Below are positions 13,190 through 23,934 of a stretch of 64,000 nt of DNA, one piece after another. The stretch's first letter is position 1; the number at the start of each line of letters is the position of its first letter. The notes under the pieces are model-generated. The model was not told the origin of the DNA. It was given only the letters and a program-made list of their open reading frames with translations, and searched no databases. The DNA comes from Ligustrum vulgare (taxonomy: Eukaryota > Streptophyta > Magnoliopsida > Lamiales > Oleaceae). The stretch is taken from assembly GCA_963555705.1 (NCBI GenBank), contig OY743188.1, forward strand, positions 29,037,383 to 29,101,382, given 5' to 3'. The translations under genes were made by a program, and so were the position numbers.

Positions 13190-14238
13190 CATATTTAATT
13201 AATTTATGAGGATAGATATTTATGTTATTATTATTATATAGATGCATTAATAGATAGCTAAAGAGGTTTGTTAAACTGTTTCTAAGTTTATAATCACATT
13301 CAGTGACAATGAGTTTTTAATTGGAGTTTGATACAATATTTGAAGTTAGTAATATATTTGAAATTTTAATTTAATTTATTTTTGGCATATTATAAATTTG
13401 CATAAACAAACCATAATTAATACTTAATATATATATATAAAAAAAAAGATTTAAGTTTTCCCTACAAATACTAAAAATTTTGGAAAAATAAAAAATTTAT
13501 CCTACAAATAAGCTTTCACACAAACAAAAATTTGTGTAGACAAGAAATTAGTTTTCCATACAAATAATTATTTGTAGGGAAAATTACGATTTAGCTTACA
13601 ACATAATTTTACTCTATACCTACAAACATATTTTGTAGGTCAATCTAACATTAGAATTTGAAAAATTTTGTAGGGATAGAAATTAGACGACAAATAATAT
13701 TTTTCTCTAAAAGATTTGTAGACTTAGACTTCAGCCAACGAAACATATTTTGTAGGTAAAATGAACATTAGCATACAAATAATTTCGTTGTGAAAGATTT
13801 TAGACGATAAATGATTTTTGTAGCGAAAGGGTTCGTAGGCGCATACCTCAGCAGACAAAGGTATAAATTTTGTCGACTTATGTCTTTCCCCTCGATGTTT
13901 GCCACACAAACCTCCCTACAAATTATCTTCGTCTGGAAAGGCATTTACCCACGAATAAGAAGCTTTCCCTACAAATTCATTTTGTATGCGGAATATAAAA
14001 TTCTAGTAGTGAATCTCATTAACTTTTTATCAAAGTGTACTAAATGTTTGATATTTATCAATACAAATGAGGGAATATAAAACATTGACACAAATTTGTT
14101 TCTACTATGAGCTCTAGCTTTCAAAGCAAATTGGAAAGAAAGTTTCTAGTGCACAAATCTAATTACTTTTAAGCAAAACAATCACTTAATTTACAGTAGA
14201 AACCCTCATGAACCTCCAATTAGGGTTTGTGAACAGAA

Positions 14239-14379
14239 ATGTCAAAAAATCCAGTGGATCAAAGAGTCACAGGGCCCCGATCTCATTATGTGCGTTCCGT
14301 CCCAAATAATCGAATCCCTGGAGCCAACGCTTCGCCCCATGAAGCTATTCAGACCGGGATGAACCAGCCCTGGTACCCG
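14239..14379 (+). CDS. Possible 47-codon first exon of an unrecognised protein
   Basis: An ATG at 14239 opens 47 codons that end exactly at a donor-like CCCG/GTAATT (exon end 14379, phase 0). The peptide starts MSKNPVDQRVTGP and ends MNQPWYP. It is hydrophilic, with balanced composition unlike translated AT-rich intergenic DNA. A leader-like segment (AATTAGGGTTTGTGAACAG) precedes it. I recognise no family. No second exon was found downstream, where a poly-T run and then a MITE (14742) follow, so it may be a captured or decapitated fragment. Confidence 0.3.
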
Positions 14380-14741
14380 GTAATTTTTTTTTTTTTTTAA
14401 ATAAACCGTTAAGTAACTTGGAGGTGGGAGGATGGGTAAACCCTAACCACTGTACTAGATTTATATTCATTAATTCATTTTGTTTTATTGAATATAATAT
14501 AAAATACAATCTTTAAATTAATAAAGTTTCTAACATTAAACCTAAATTATCCCATTTTTCTCAAATCTCACTCTGTCGACTCACATTCGTTAGCCTTGTT
14601 GTGTTTCTTAAAAAATTAAGGCAATGGTGAGACAAGATGTTCAACCCTCCCCACAACTTCGCTGGTCTAGGGGTGAGGTAGGGCACACTTAAATATGCCC
14701 GGGTGAAACAACTCCGACCCACCTCATACCCGCCCATTGTC

Positions 14742-15669
14742 TAGGGATGGCAACTGGGCGGGTTGGGGAGGGAATGTTAATCCCTATCTCGCCCTTGTCG
14801 GAGTTTTGCTATTCTCATCCATGCCCTATCCCCTTGACGAGAACTGGACGGGGGTGGGGCGGGGCGGGGCGGGGTGGGATGCTCATAATCTCGGTGTACA
14901 TTCCCGTTTTTTTTTTTATTATTATTATTATTTTCCATTAATGTCTTTTTATAATGTTTATCTAATAAAATTCTTTTTAGAATATAATACTATGTACATT
15001 ACTCATCGACTAGATCAAAAAGTTTGCAAGTGCATCATAAAAGTATGACCAAGCAAATTATTAAAAATATTTATGGTTATCAAATGATGACAATGCATAA
15101 GAGAACAACTAATTTTTCATCTGTTCATGACTTAAATAAAATGATATGAAAGTGATTATTTCATTTTCTGTGAATATTGATATTTTCGAGTAATACTTAG
15201 TTATACAACTTATATTTTGAAAGTATGATTATTTTACAAAATCCTCGTTAACAGCTCTAGGGAATGATTAACATCAATAAAAAATAATAATAGCTTTTAT
15301 ATAGCAGTACAAGATTAATTATGTTAAGAAGTATGTTTGAATAGAATGAGATGAGATTTGAGAGTGAGAGATGAATAGTAGTATAGAATTAAAATGTAGG
15401 CTTGATTTTGAAATTATATAATTGGACGTCGAGTGGTTTAGGACACTTTTAATTTGTTTGAATTTTTTGATTGAACTTATTAATCGGGGATAGTTTCGGG
15501 ACAGGTTTGAGCCTAGGGAAGAGGAATTGACAACAATCTCCATCCCCGGTCGAGGATACTTTTTCATCTCCATCCCCGCCCCATCCCCATCATTGTCGAA
15601 GATTCCCCGTTTCGTTCGTGGCGGGTCTCTATCGAGTTCGAGGATTCCCCTCCCCCATTGCCATCCCTA
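14742..15669. mobile_element. hAT-like MITE with GGGCGGGG low-complexity subterminal DNA
   Basis: The termini are TAGGGATGGCAA (14742) and the exact inverse TTGCCATCCCTA (ending 15669). They are flanked by an 8-bp near-duplication, CCATTGTC / CCATTTTC (14734-14741, 15670-15677), typical of hAT insertions. GC-rich GGGCGGGG-type repeats lie near both ends. No transposase is present. Confidence 0.82.
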
Positions 15670-15891
15670 CCATTTTCATTCTTATTTGTAAGCCTATGTT
15701 AGGATATGATAGTTTTTTTGGTTTATAAACCAAATTTGAAACTATACAATTTTTCAAATCAATCGTTAACCATACACATTTTTTTTTCCATTTTTTAACC
15801 ATCCATATATCTAAAAAGTCGAGAAAAAAAACTGATTTTAATCCAAAGAAAGCCTCCGAAAAGAGGCTAAAGAAATCCTCCTGCCACCAAA

Positions 15892-16178
15892 TTTGAAATT
15901 GAAAATGAGTTGCCCCCAAGGCACATCTCCAAGTGGCAAAGGGGATGAGTAGTAAGTGCTCAGCGTAGCTGTGTGCTTGGTTCGATTCCCCGCAAGGTGG
16001 AATTGGCCTTTTGGCAAGCGGGAGTTATTGAGATTTGCTCATACTTACCATAAGCACATCCACCCTAGCTCCTTGGAGGCATAACCTGGATTTACCTTCC
16101 CGAACCAAGGGCCTTGGGCGTGGTCGGTTCGGGCCCTCAGGGTGTGGGCTACACCTTTTTTGAAATTGAAAATGAGTT
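15892..16178 (+). mobile_element. tRNA-derived SINE with 20-bp target duplication
   Basis: The body (15912-16158, 247 bp) has a box A-like TGGCAAAGGGG near 15933, a box B GGTTCGATTCC (a perfect GGTTCGANTCC match) near 15980, and a short T-run at its 3' end. It is flanked by identical 20-bp direct repeats (15892-15911 and 16159-16178), as produced by LINE-driven target-primed insertion. The identical duplication suggests it is not ancient. SINE family not assigned. Confidence 0.85.
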
Positions 16179-16501
16179 AACTTTGAAATTGAGGGTACCA
16201 TATTTTAATTTTTTTTATTTTTGGTGAGGAAATCCTCCCGCCAGCAAATTTGAAATTCAAATGATGTCTTTGACTCAGTTTTTCTCCCTACGGTTGGCAC
16301 AAAAATGGCAATGATTTTCCCTCCATTTTCTCATGTTGCAATGATTTTATACGGATTAGGATGGTTTTGTACAAATTTCTAATTTTCAAATATGTACACC
16401 CATTTTACCAATGTGGTTATTACCAGAAAAAATTATTCCAGTCTCTCTGACAAGTGTGTACGTGTATGGGGGGCACACTTGTCACATATATGTTTTTTAA
16501 T

Positions 16502-18088
16502 GGGTTAATATCACAAAACGTTTCTACCTTTGACATGTATTGTGCAAAACGTTCCAACGTTTTGATTTTTTACGCTAAACGTTCCAACCTTTACATTTTC
16601 TTGTGGGAGACATCATTTCTGTTAAATTTAACCTCATTTCACCTTTAATTTGGAATTGAACAGTAAATATTTAACACGTGCAAGGGCATTTTCGTCAAAA
16701 TCAAAAGCAGTCCATTCATATTTAGATAATTGGTACAAAACGTCCCTACGTTTGACACTTATTGTGGAAAAAGTCCCTACGTTTAATTTTTTGGCGAATA
16801 ACGTCCTTACGTTTATTTTTTTGACGAATAACGTCCCAAACTTTAAATTTTCTTGTTGATTAGTCCCCAAATTTTACTTTTCTTTCAATTTAGTCATTCC
16901 GTATTTTATTTAAAGGTAATTTTCTTCAAACGTGTATAACTTTTGATTTACAACTCCGAATTGCATTCCGTTTTTTGCGTTGAAGTCCAAATTCAACCAT
17001 CTTTCTTATGATGTATCATGTGCTCATTTATTAAACATTTCGTTTTGACTTTTGTATAGTAGATACTTATTTTGTTAGAGTATCATTGATTGACGTAAAT
17101 TGATTTCTGTAAATTTTATTGAAACAGTGAAATCTTAATTTTAGTGTGTGTTCGGCGACTAGCGGAATTTATAAATTGGATTTATTTGACTTTTTTTTAA
17201 GGTAAAATATTTGGTTAAAAATTGGTATGTTTACCCCCTGTTTGAGCCATATTATAATCTCTAATAACTTTTTGAACAACACACAATTTCTTTCTTCAAT
17301 TTTTAAAAAGTGATTTGAAGAGAGAGAATGTGTGTTGTTCAAACAGTTATTTGAGATTATAATATGGCTCAAATAGATGTTAAACATAACAATTTTTAAC
17401 CAAATATTTTACTTTAAAAAAATTAAAAAGTCAAATAAATCCAATTTATAAATTCCGCTGGCCGCCGAACACACACTAAAATTAAAATTTCACTATTTCA
17501 ATAAAATTTACAGAAATCAATTTACGTCAATCAATGATGCCCTAACAAAATAAGTATCTACTATACAAAAGTCAAAACGATATGTTTAATAAATGAGCAC
17601 ATGATACATCATAAGAAAGATGGTTGAATTTGGACTTCAACGCAAAAAACAGAGTGCAATTCGGAGTTGTAGATCAAAAGTTATATACGTTTGAAGACAA
17701 TTACCTTTAAATAAAATACGGTATGACTAAATTGAAAGAAAAGTAAAATTTGGGGACTAATCAACAAGAAAATTTAAAATTTGGGACGTTATTCGCCAAA
17801 AAAATAAGCGTATGGACGTTTTTCCACAATAAGTGTCAAACGTATGGACGTTTTGTACCAATTACCCAAATATGAATGGGCTGCTTTTGATTTTGACGAA
17901 AATGTCCTTGCATGTGTTAAATATTTACTGTTCAATTCCAAATTAAAGGTGAAATGAGGTTAGATTTGACATAAAGGATGTCTCTCACAAGAAAATGTAA
18001 AGGTTGGGACGTTTAGCGTCAAAATCAAAACGTTGGGACGTTTTGCACAATATTTGTCAAATGTAGGGACGTTTTGTGCTATTAATCC
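16502..18088. mobile_element. 1.59-kb foldback element, probably MULE-type
   Basis: Nearly the whole element is one inverted repeat centred near 17295, with arms of about 790 bp and almost no loop. The ends are GGGTTAATATCACAAAACG and the inverse of GGATTAATAGCACAAAACG. The flanks form a 9-bp near-duplication, TTTTTTAAT / TCTTTTAAT (16493-16501, 18089-18097), the length typical of Mutator-like elements. Repeated motifs such as AACGTCC and CCCTACGTTT recur in the arms. No protein is encoded; open stretches here are by-products of the repeat. Confidence 0.82.
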
Positions 18089-18098
18089 TCTTTTAATC

Positions 18099-18964
18099 TA
18101 TGGGTGGAAAAAAAATCGGATCCGAATCGAAAAAAGGGAACCATCTGGTTTTAAAAAAATAAAATAGGAAACCGATTCTGGAACCCAGAACCAATCGGTT
18201 CTCTGTTCGGTTCTCGATTCTGCTTTTAGAACCGAAAAATCGAAATTAGAACCTGGCCTTTGATCCTGGATTTTTTTTTATGGTTTTAATTGGTTGTCCT
18301 AAAACTAAAAATCAAAAAAAAAATTGTAATTTTTTTGTATAAAGTGAAAATGATTAAATTCTTTTTTTGAAATTCATTACGTCTCTACCTCATTGTAACC
18401 TTTAACTTCACACTTGTATTGAAATTTTTAGTAAATGAAAATAGAATGAAACTAACTTATTAATAAGTTAAAACGTAAATGACCATGATGGAGTGAATTA
18501 AATATTTAAATACAAATATAATTTTTTTTTAATAATAATGCATTTAAAACCCATGATTCATCCCACAAGTTTATTGTACAAATTTATCAATTTGTATGGC
18601 TTTTTCCCATGCTCAAAAAACCTTCCAGACTATTTGTTTTTTTTTTTTTTTTGGGCTTATGAATATCTTTTGTTTCATGGAGAATCATATACTTTTTTTT
18701 GGGTGAAAGAATTTTCAAAATCCTTGATCTTGGTATATTAGAAGTTTATTTCTGATTATTGACTCGCTTTCCGATGCCAGATATTCATCTATAAGGCCCT
18801 CGAAAAAGAATCATTATTGTAGAACCGAAATCGAACCAAATACTAAATGGTTTGGTTCTTACGATTCAATGGAACCGAATGGTTCCATTTTACAAGAACC
18901 GAAAAGTATGGTTCGGTTCCGGTTCTTGAGATACTCAAATCGAACCACCCGACGCCCACCCCTA
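18099..18964. mobile_element. hAT-like MITE with GAACCG repeats
   Basis: The ends TATGGGTGG and CCACCCCTA form an inverted pair of the TAGGGGTGG type common in plant hAT MITEs. Degenerate GAACCGA / TCGGTTC repeats lie inside both ends (18120-18250, 18820-18950). A clear 8-bp target duplication is not visible, so the exact borders are approximate. Confidence 0.6.
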
Positions 18965-21196
18965 TATCTATCATATCAACCTCAACCTCGACATCAACGG
19001 TCTACAGTAATTCGATCACGGATTGGATCTCCAGATTCGGGCTAAGTTTCTTGATCTCCAACTTTACTCGATTGTCCTATCATGATAATTGTAAGATTTT
19101 TAAATTATTATTTTGACTACTGTTTTAGTAAATAAACTTTTATTGGTTAAATTCAAATATTTTGTTTACTTATTTTCTAATTATTGTGATTGATTTTTTT
19201 GAATGAAATTGAAAATATGTTAAATACGAAAGTCAAATGTAAAAGTTATGAGAAATATATTATTATTACATTTCACATGGATCAATATTTGTACACATAA
19301 TATTACACCAAACATGATATATTAATTTTAATATATATAATAGCCGTCACTAAAATACACACATAGTTTCCCGTAAAAAAAAAAACTTTCTAAATTTGAA
19401 AATTTTTTGCTAAAAAATGGTATGTTAAATATTCTAGCAATTATTTTACACGTGTCACTAATTGCATTGGCATTCGGGCTATACTATTTATAACATCAAA
19501 ATGTTATTTTTTCTATTTTATTATTATTCTTTAAATAATTATTGTATTATTTTGAAATAAAAAAACATATAATATGGGTGTCAAATTAAAGATGACAGTG
19601 AGAAGTTTAATGCAAGCTAACAAATGAGAGCAAATTGTAAATATATTGTCTGTAAAATCATATAAAAAATTAAACGTAAAGTTTTATTTTTTATTTTTTC
19701 TCAATATCTAATTCATTTTAAATTATATCATTTAAATCCTATAAAATTATCTATAATTAGTTAACTAAATTCATTTTAGTCATAGATGATTAATTTCTGT
19801 TTTGGTTTTTTCTCATCAAATTAAAATAAATAATAACTGTACGAATTTTCAAGGCAAATCCAAATAAGTTGTGTTAATTTTACAAACTTAAGATTTCTTC
19901 AATTCATTCATCATTTTCACATTATTTTCATTTATTTATTTACTTATTCTATTCATTTTTCTATTTCTCATTATAAATTAAATAACTAAAATATGTAAAA
20001 ATATATTACAGGTTTTAACAATTAGTTCATATATTTCTATTAAACAATTGATCGATCAGCAATTTTTATTAAAATAATAATGTAACAATATGAATAAAGC
20101 AATTGTTAGTACGAAGAAAGAATAATCAATTAATTTATTAAAATTTATTAAAATTAATGATAATTTTGTAGAAAAATACTTGAAATTAATAATTAATACA
20201 TAAAAAATCAAATTATACTAAAAAAGTCTATCATACACCTCTTTGGGAAGAATATAATGAAGAATAATATATGAAAAGAAAAACGTTAGTCTTAAGGAGC
20301 ATATGTAAGTGGAGTTTTGCACATCTATTGCATGAGTCTAATTTTGTAGTTCTTTTTTTTTTTTTTAATTCATTTATTGAACATTAGTTTTAGAAATGGA
20401 GTTGATATATTCACGTTATAATCTCTAAAACACTTAATTCATAGCATGTTTTTCATTAAAGATGATAAAACAATCCAATGGTTTGAATTTTATTAAAATA
20501 TTAAAAAATAATAATTATATGCCGTAAGAAATGGTGAAATTTTATTTCTTAATTTTATTAACATATATCGACAAAAAGACTCACTATATATATTTTATTT
20601 ATATTTTCATTCATAATTTTTTTATTGACATATAATTAAAAATACATTTAATTATATTCAATTAAATGTATCGCATTTAAAAAATTAAAAATTATTAATT
20701 ATGCGAAGGATCTTTTGAGTTGAATTCCACGTTATTGCGCCACAAATTTTGAGATTGATTTTCACTTTCGTGCATCATCAATATTGCTTAATTTGTTACA
20801 TTTATTTATATATAGGACCACATATATTTAATTTGTTGCAAATACTTTATTTTATGTAAATTATAATATTTCGATGGTTATTATTTCTATTCACGTTAGT
20901 AAAAAATATTTGGACGAAATTTTTTGTTTATACTATAAAATTTAATTTAAATTTGAGTAATTATTTAAATATATTTTGTCTATAATAACTTTCGTGTATC
21001 AAACGGATGTGAGCAACTACAAACCGTACAAACAATGATTATTTAAAGAGATTTTACAAAAGTGATGAGAATTTTAATTTATTTTTATTTTGAGCGTTCA
21101 ATGACAGTCTATATCATTAATCAAAGTAAATTATGTGTTCAAATTTTTTCTATTTTGAAATGATATTTACAATAAAAATAATTTCATATTATTCTT
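18965..21196. other. AT-rich stretch, probably the body of a Helitron
   Basis: No gene is seen. The segment near 20785-20840 matches the segment near 30198-30250 (around TTGCTTAATTTGTTACAT and ATATAGGACCAC). Both stretches precede a Helitron 3' terminus, which suggests two copies of one Helitron family. The 5' ends were not located. Confidence 0.45.
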
Positions 21197-21223
21197 CCGT
21201 GCAACGTACGGGTGTAATACTAG
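21197..21223 (+). mobile_element. Helitron 3' terminus
   Basis: The imperfect hairpin CCGTGCAACGTACGG is followed by GTGTAATA, then CTAG, then T at 21224. This is the standard 3' end of a plant Helitron. Confidence 0.65.
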
Positions 21224-21240
21224 TATCATTAAAAAAACTA

Positions 21241-21568
21241 CTCTCTTCTTCTCAAAAAGATAGCTCTGTATACTATTTTTGTCTGTCCCAAAAAGATAGT
21301 CTTGTTTCCATATTGAACATGCATTAAATTTTTCATTTCCACATATACCCTTATTTAATGTATTTTGGTACAATGCACACCAACTACTTAACTATTGCAT
21401 TTTCAAATTTTTTGTGGAAAACGAAGTGAATCTACTTATAACAATAAATAAGGGATAAAGATTATAAATAGAAAATATTGATAAAATTTAATACACTAAC
21501 TATACTAACAACTATTTCTTAATCCTTGTGAAAATAATCGTAAGACTATCTTTTTGGGACGGAGGGAG
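21241..21568. mobile_element. Stowaway-like (Tc1/mariner) MITE
   Basis: The right end is CTCCCTCCGTCCCAAAAAG in inverse orientation, the hallmark of plant Stowaway MITEs. The left end CTCTCTTCTTCTCAAAAAG is a diverged match. A TA dinucleotide flanks each side (21239-21240, 21569-21570). It sits 17 bp downstream of a Helitron end. Confidence 0.8.
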
Positions 21569-22030
21569 TACTAAATTTGCATTTTTAATGAAGTTCAAAA
21601 AGAAGTTGTTTATTCAATAGTGGTTTTTTGAGAATGTGTGATTGAAAAGTAGAAAAAAAAATTATATTTATGTGAAGAACGTTTATTGTACAAATGAGAG
21701 GTTATAAATAAGTACGAGAAAAAAAAAAAAAGGGAAGAGTCAAAGATTAAATGTAATTGGAACTACTCACAAGAAATCCACTTGTAGGTATTTTTAAAAT
21801 TTTAGTAATATCAAAATATGTGATTGGTGATATGTTTGGTAATTCGACGGATTAGTTGGTTTCTTGAACATTGAAAAGTGAGCATTTTTACTACTACAAG
21901 TTATAGTATTTGTGGAATAAAATTATGTGTGTATTAACCATGGAATTATGTTTTAATTGGCATGAAATTTCCACATAAAGTATCCCCATAAGGTCGTTCA
22001 ATTTAGGATGGCTTACTGAGTCGAAACTAA
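21569..22030. other. Intergenic stretch, no gene seen
   Basis: Part of 21590-21710 resembles the interior of the MITE at 58616-58811 (GGTTTTTTGA, GAATGTGTG) and may be a decayed relative. Nothing else is supported. Confidence 0.45.
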
Positions 22031-22183
22031 GCCCCTGTTTGGTAAGTAGATTTTTTTCCACATTTTCCCTCAAATTCAATTGCAATCACACATTTTCCGA
22101 GAACCCAACTATTCACAATTTTCAACCATTTTTCAAAAAACCAAAAAATTCTCCAAAACATTCATTACCAACCAAACAAGCTC
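22031..22183. mobile_element. Tourist-like MITE, 153 bp
   Basis: The ends GCCCCTGTTTGG and CCAAACAAGCTC are inverted repeats, flanked by TAA on both sides (22028-22030, 22184-22186). This is the TWA duplication of PIF/Harbinger-type MITEs. Confidence 0.75.
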
Positions 22184-22186
22184 TAA

Positions 22187-22920
22187 GGAGGTCTTCCAGG
22201 GTATACTGGATCACAAACACCAAATAAATAAAATAAGATAAAATTCAACTATAGGGCTGATCCAATCTTAAACTTTCAAGCCAGTCCCCTATATCACAGA
22301 CTCAAATAATCTAGTCTAGGATAATTTTGCTTGACGCGATGAACATAGATTCTCCCTTACTTGGTAGAAGAACACAGCCAACTCTCCCATTACAACTTCA
22401 TTTCATTCCCTTTTTCCAATTGAATTCGGAGTATAGATCCTTTAAAAAGAAGACAATGATAAAATCTCTGAAGGTGTATAGATCTTTGCAACAGACATGT
22501 CAATGAACCAAAGTGCCAAAAAATTTCATCAAGTATTCAACCCTAAATGATTAGAAATAACGTGCTTTTATCAATTCTGTTGGTTTTTCTCACCTCAAAT
22601 TGTTCAGTACATCAATTTCAATTTGATCAGAACCAGAAGCCCCTCGAGGCTCATGGCTATCATATGAAATCAACATGAGGAGAACATATTCTAATACTTC
22701 TAGCCATTGGTAAGTCAGTCGCAAATCATAAATCCATTTAAAGAGAATATTTAGCACAAGAACTGCGTCTGGATCACAAGACTTTTAGGTCACATATTAA
22801 AAAGTAGTCATTTCAGTTGACATTTCTTGCATGAACATAACTAAAAAGGAAAAGGATTCACAGTACAGCCAGCCGAACCACGTTCTGCAGTATCATGGTC
22901 TTCAAGTTCATCAACAAAAC
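22187..22920. other. 3' flank of the XS-domain gene, likely containing its 3' UTR
   Basis: The region follows the stop codon of the minus-strand XS gene at 22921. No coding or transposon signature was seen; a polyadenylation site could not be fixed by eye. Confidence 0.45.
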
Positions 22921-23934
22921 TCAATCTATAGTTTCTAACTCTCCAGAGTATTCATCCTGCATGTCGTAGAGTTATGCAATTAATGAAAATAGTTTGAGAC
23001 ACAATTATTCTCTGATGGACCAAAATTATATATATACCTTTGCTAAAAGATCAGAACATTCAGCTTTCTGACATCCTATATTGTCTTGGCCGTTTGGATG
23101 TGAGGTTTCGATCTCATCAACACGGGCCTTCAAAACAGTTATGGTGTTAGTCAAATCGGAGATGAGTTGTCCAGTTTTCCGAATTTCTTGGGATTCTACA
23201 TCAGCAACAGTCATCAAATCCCCGTTCTTGTGTAGAAAGTCACCAAATACGCCCTCGGAATTAAAATCCTCACCTCGGGCAACCCAACCATACAACATAT
23301 TATCATCCACATATGGCGCGTTGTGAAATTCCTTCTTCCCGTGATGAACAGCTTCAAAGCTCTTCTGAAACATCATCGCATTATAGAATCCAGACCAATC
23401 TTTCTTAAATTCCACTATCGCATATCTACACTGATTCTTTTCCCTCAGTAATCGAACCCGTACTGGATTAAACCCTTTCTTAGCCAGATCATTCCTAAGT
23501 CTCGAACTACTTACATCCTGATAAACCCCATCCCTGCACTCAACATCAACGTTGGCCAGAATCCCCATCCAAGGCCATACAAACAAGTCATTTACAGCAC
23601 CATCTGTGGGAAGCTCAATAGCTAATCCAGCAAATTCTGATGATAAATCTTCCCTACCAATATCCTTTTTCAAGTACCTCACAAGTCCTAAATGCTTCCC
23701 CTTGTCTTTGATTTCTCTGTTCATTGAGCGAATGCCAACGTCAGAGGCATGTTGAAAAAGGTCCTTAAAAGGATAGACCAGCTTCTTCTTTCCTGGGCAG
23801 TAAGGGCACCTGAATAGTTCATCAGAATACTGAACCTTTTTAGGGGCATTCTTCAATTGTTCATAGCATCTATCAACATAATCGTCTAACTCAGATTCAC
23901 TTATGTCTGTTTCGTCTTCAGATGAGTAAGACAT
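22921..23934 (-). CDS. XS-domain protein related to IDN2/FDM factors of RNA-directed DNA methylation (short form)
   Basis: The model joins 23934-23038 and 22956-22921 with a GT..AG intron (23037-22957), giving 310 residues. An acidic N-terminus (SSEDETDISESELDDY) precedes a zf-XS zinc finger (about residues 41-67, C43, C46, H62). The XS domain follows (about 115-235), including the family motif LFVWPWMGI. A short coiled-coil start ends in DEYSGELETID and stop. XS domains bind double-stranded RNA; in Arabidopsis IDN2/FDM proteins act with Pol V transcripts in nuclear DNA methylation. FDM proteins are about 600+ residues with a long coiled coil and an XH domain, both absent here. I chose the ATG at 23934 because an AG acceptor lies 12 bp upstream of it; in-frame codons further up are intronic. 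The family is clear, the role of the short form is inference. Confidence 0.85.

Larger units (their letters stand above)
9695..14011. mobile_element. Non-autonomous CACTA transposon (4.3 kb)
   Basis: The ends are CACTACAAGAAAATT at 9695 and its inverted counterpart ending TTCTAGTAGTG at 14011. They are flanked by a 3-bp target duplication, AAT (9692-9694 and 14012-14014), as expected for CACTA elements. Subterminal repeats based on CCTACAAA and its complement TTTGTAGG are dense at 9710-9925 and 13455-13990. The interior has transcript-like pieces but no intact transposase. Mobilisation would need transposase in trans. Confidence 0.88.

Noticed and set aside
14737..15048. Gly/Trp-rich frames at 14.74-15.05 kb
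   Set aside because: They come from the GGGGCGGGG low-complexity end of a MITE.
15975..15990. A tRNA gene, because of a perfect box B
   Set aside because: No cloverleaf can be drawn; flanking 20-bp target duplication and T-tail identify a SINE.
16454..16870. Open frames on both strands near 16.5-16.9 kb and similar frames in the other arm
   Set aside because: They are by-products of the foldback's inverted repeats; no start context, codon bias or homology.
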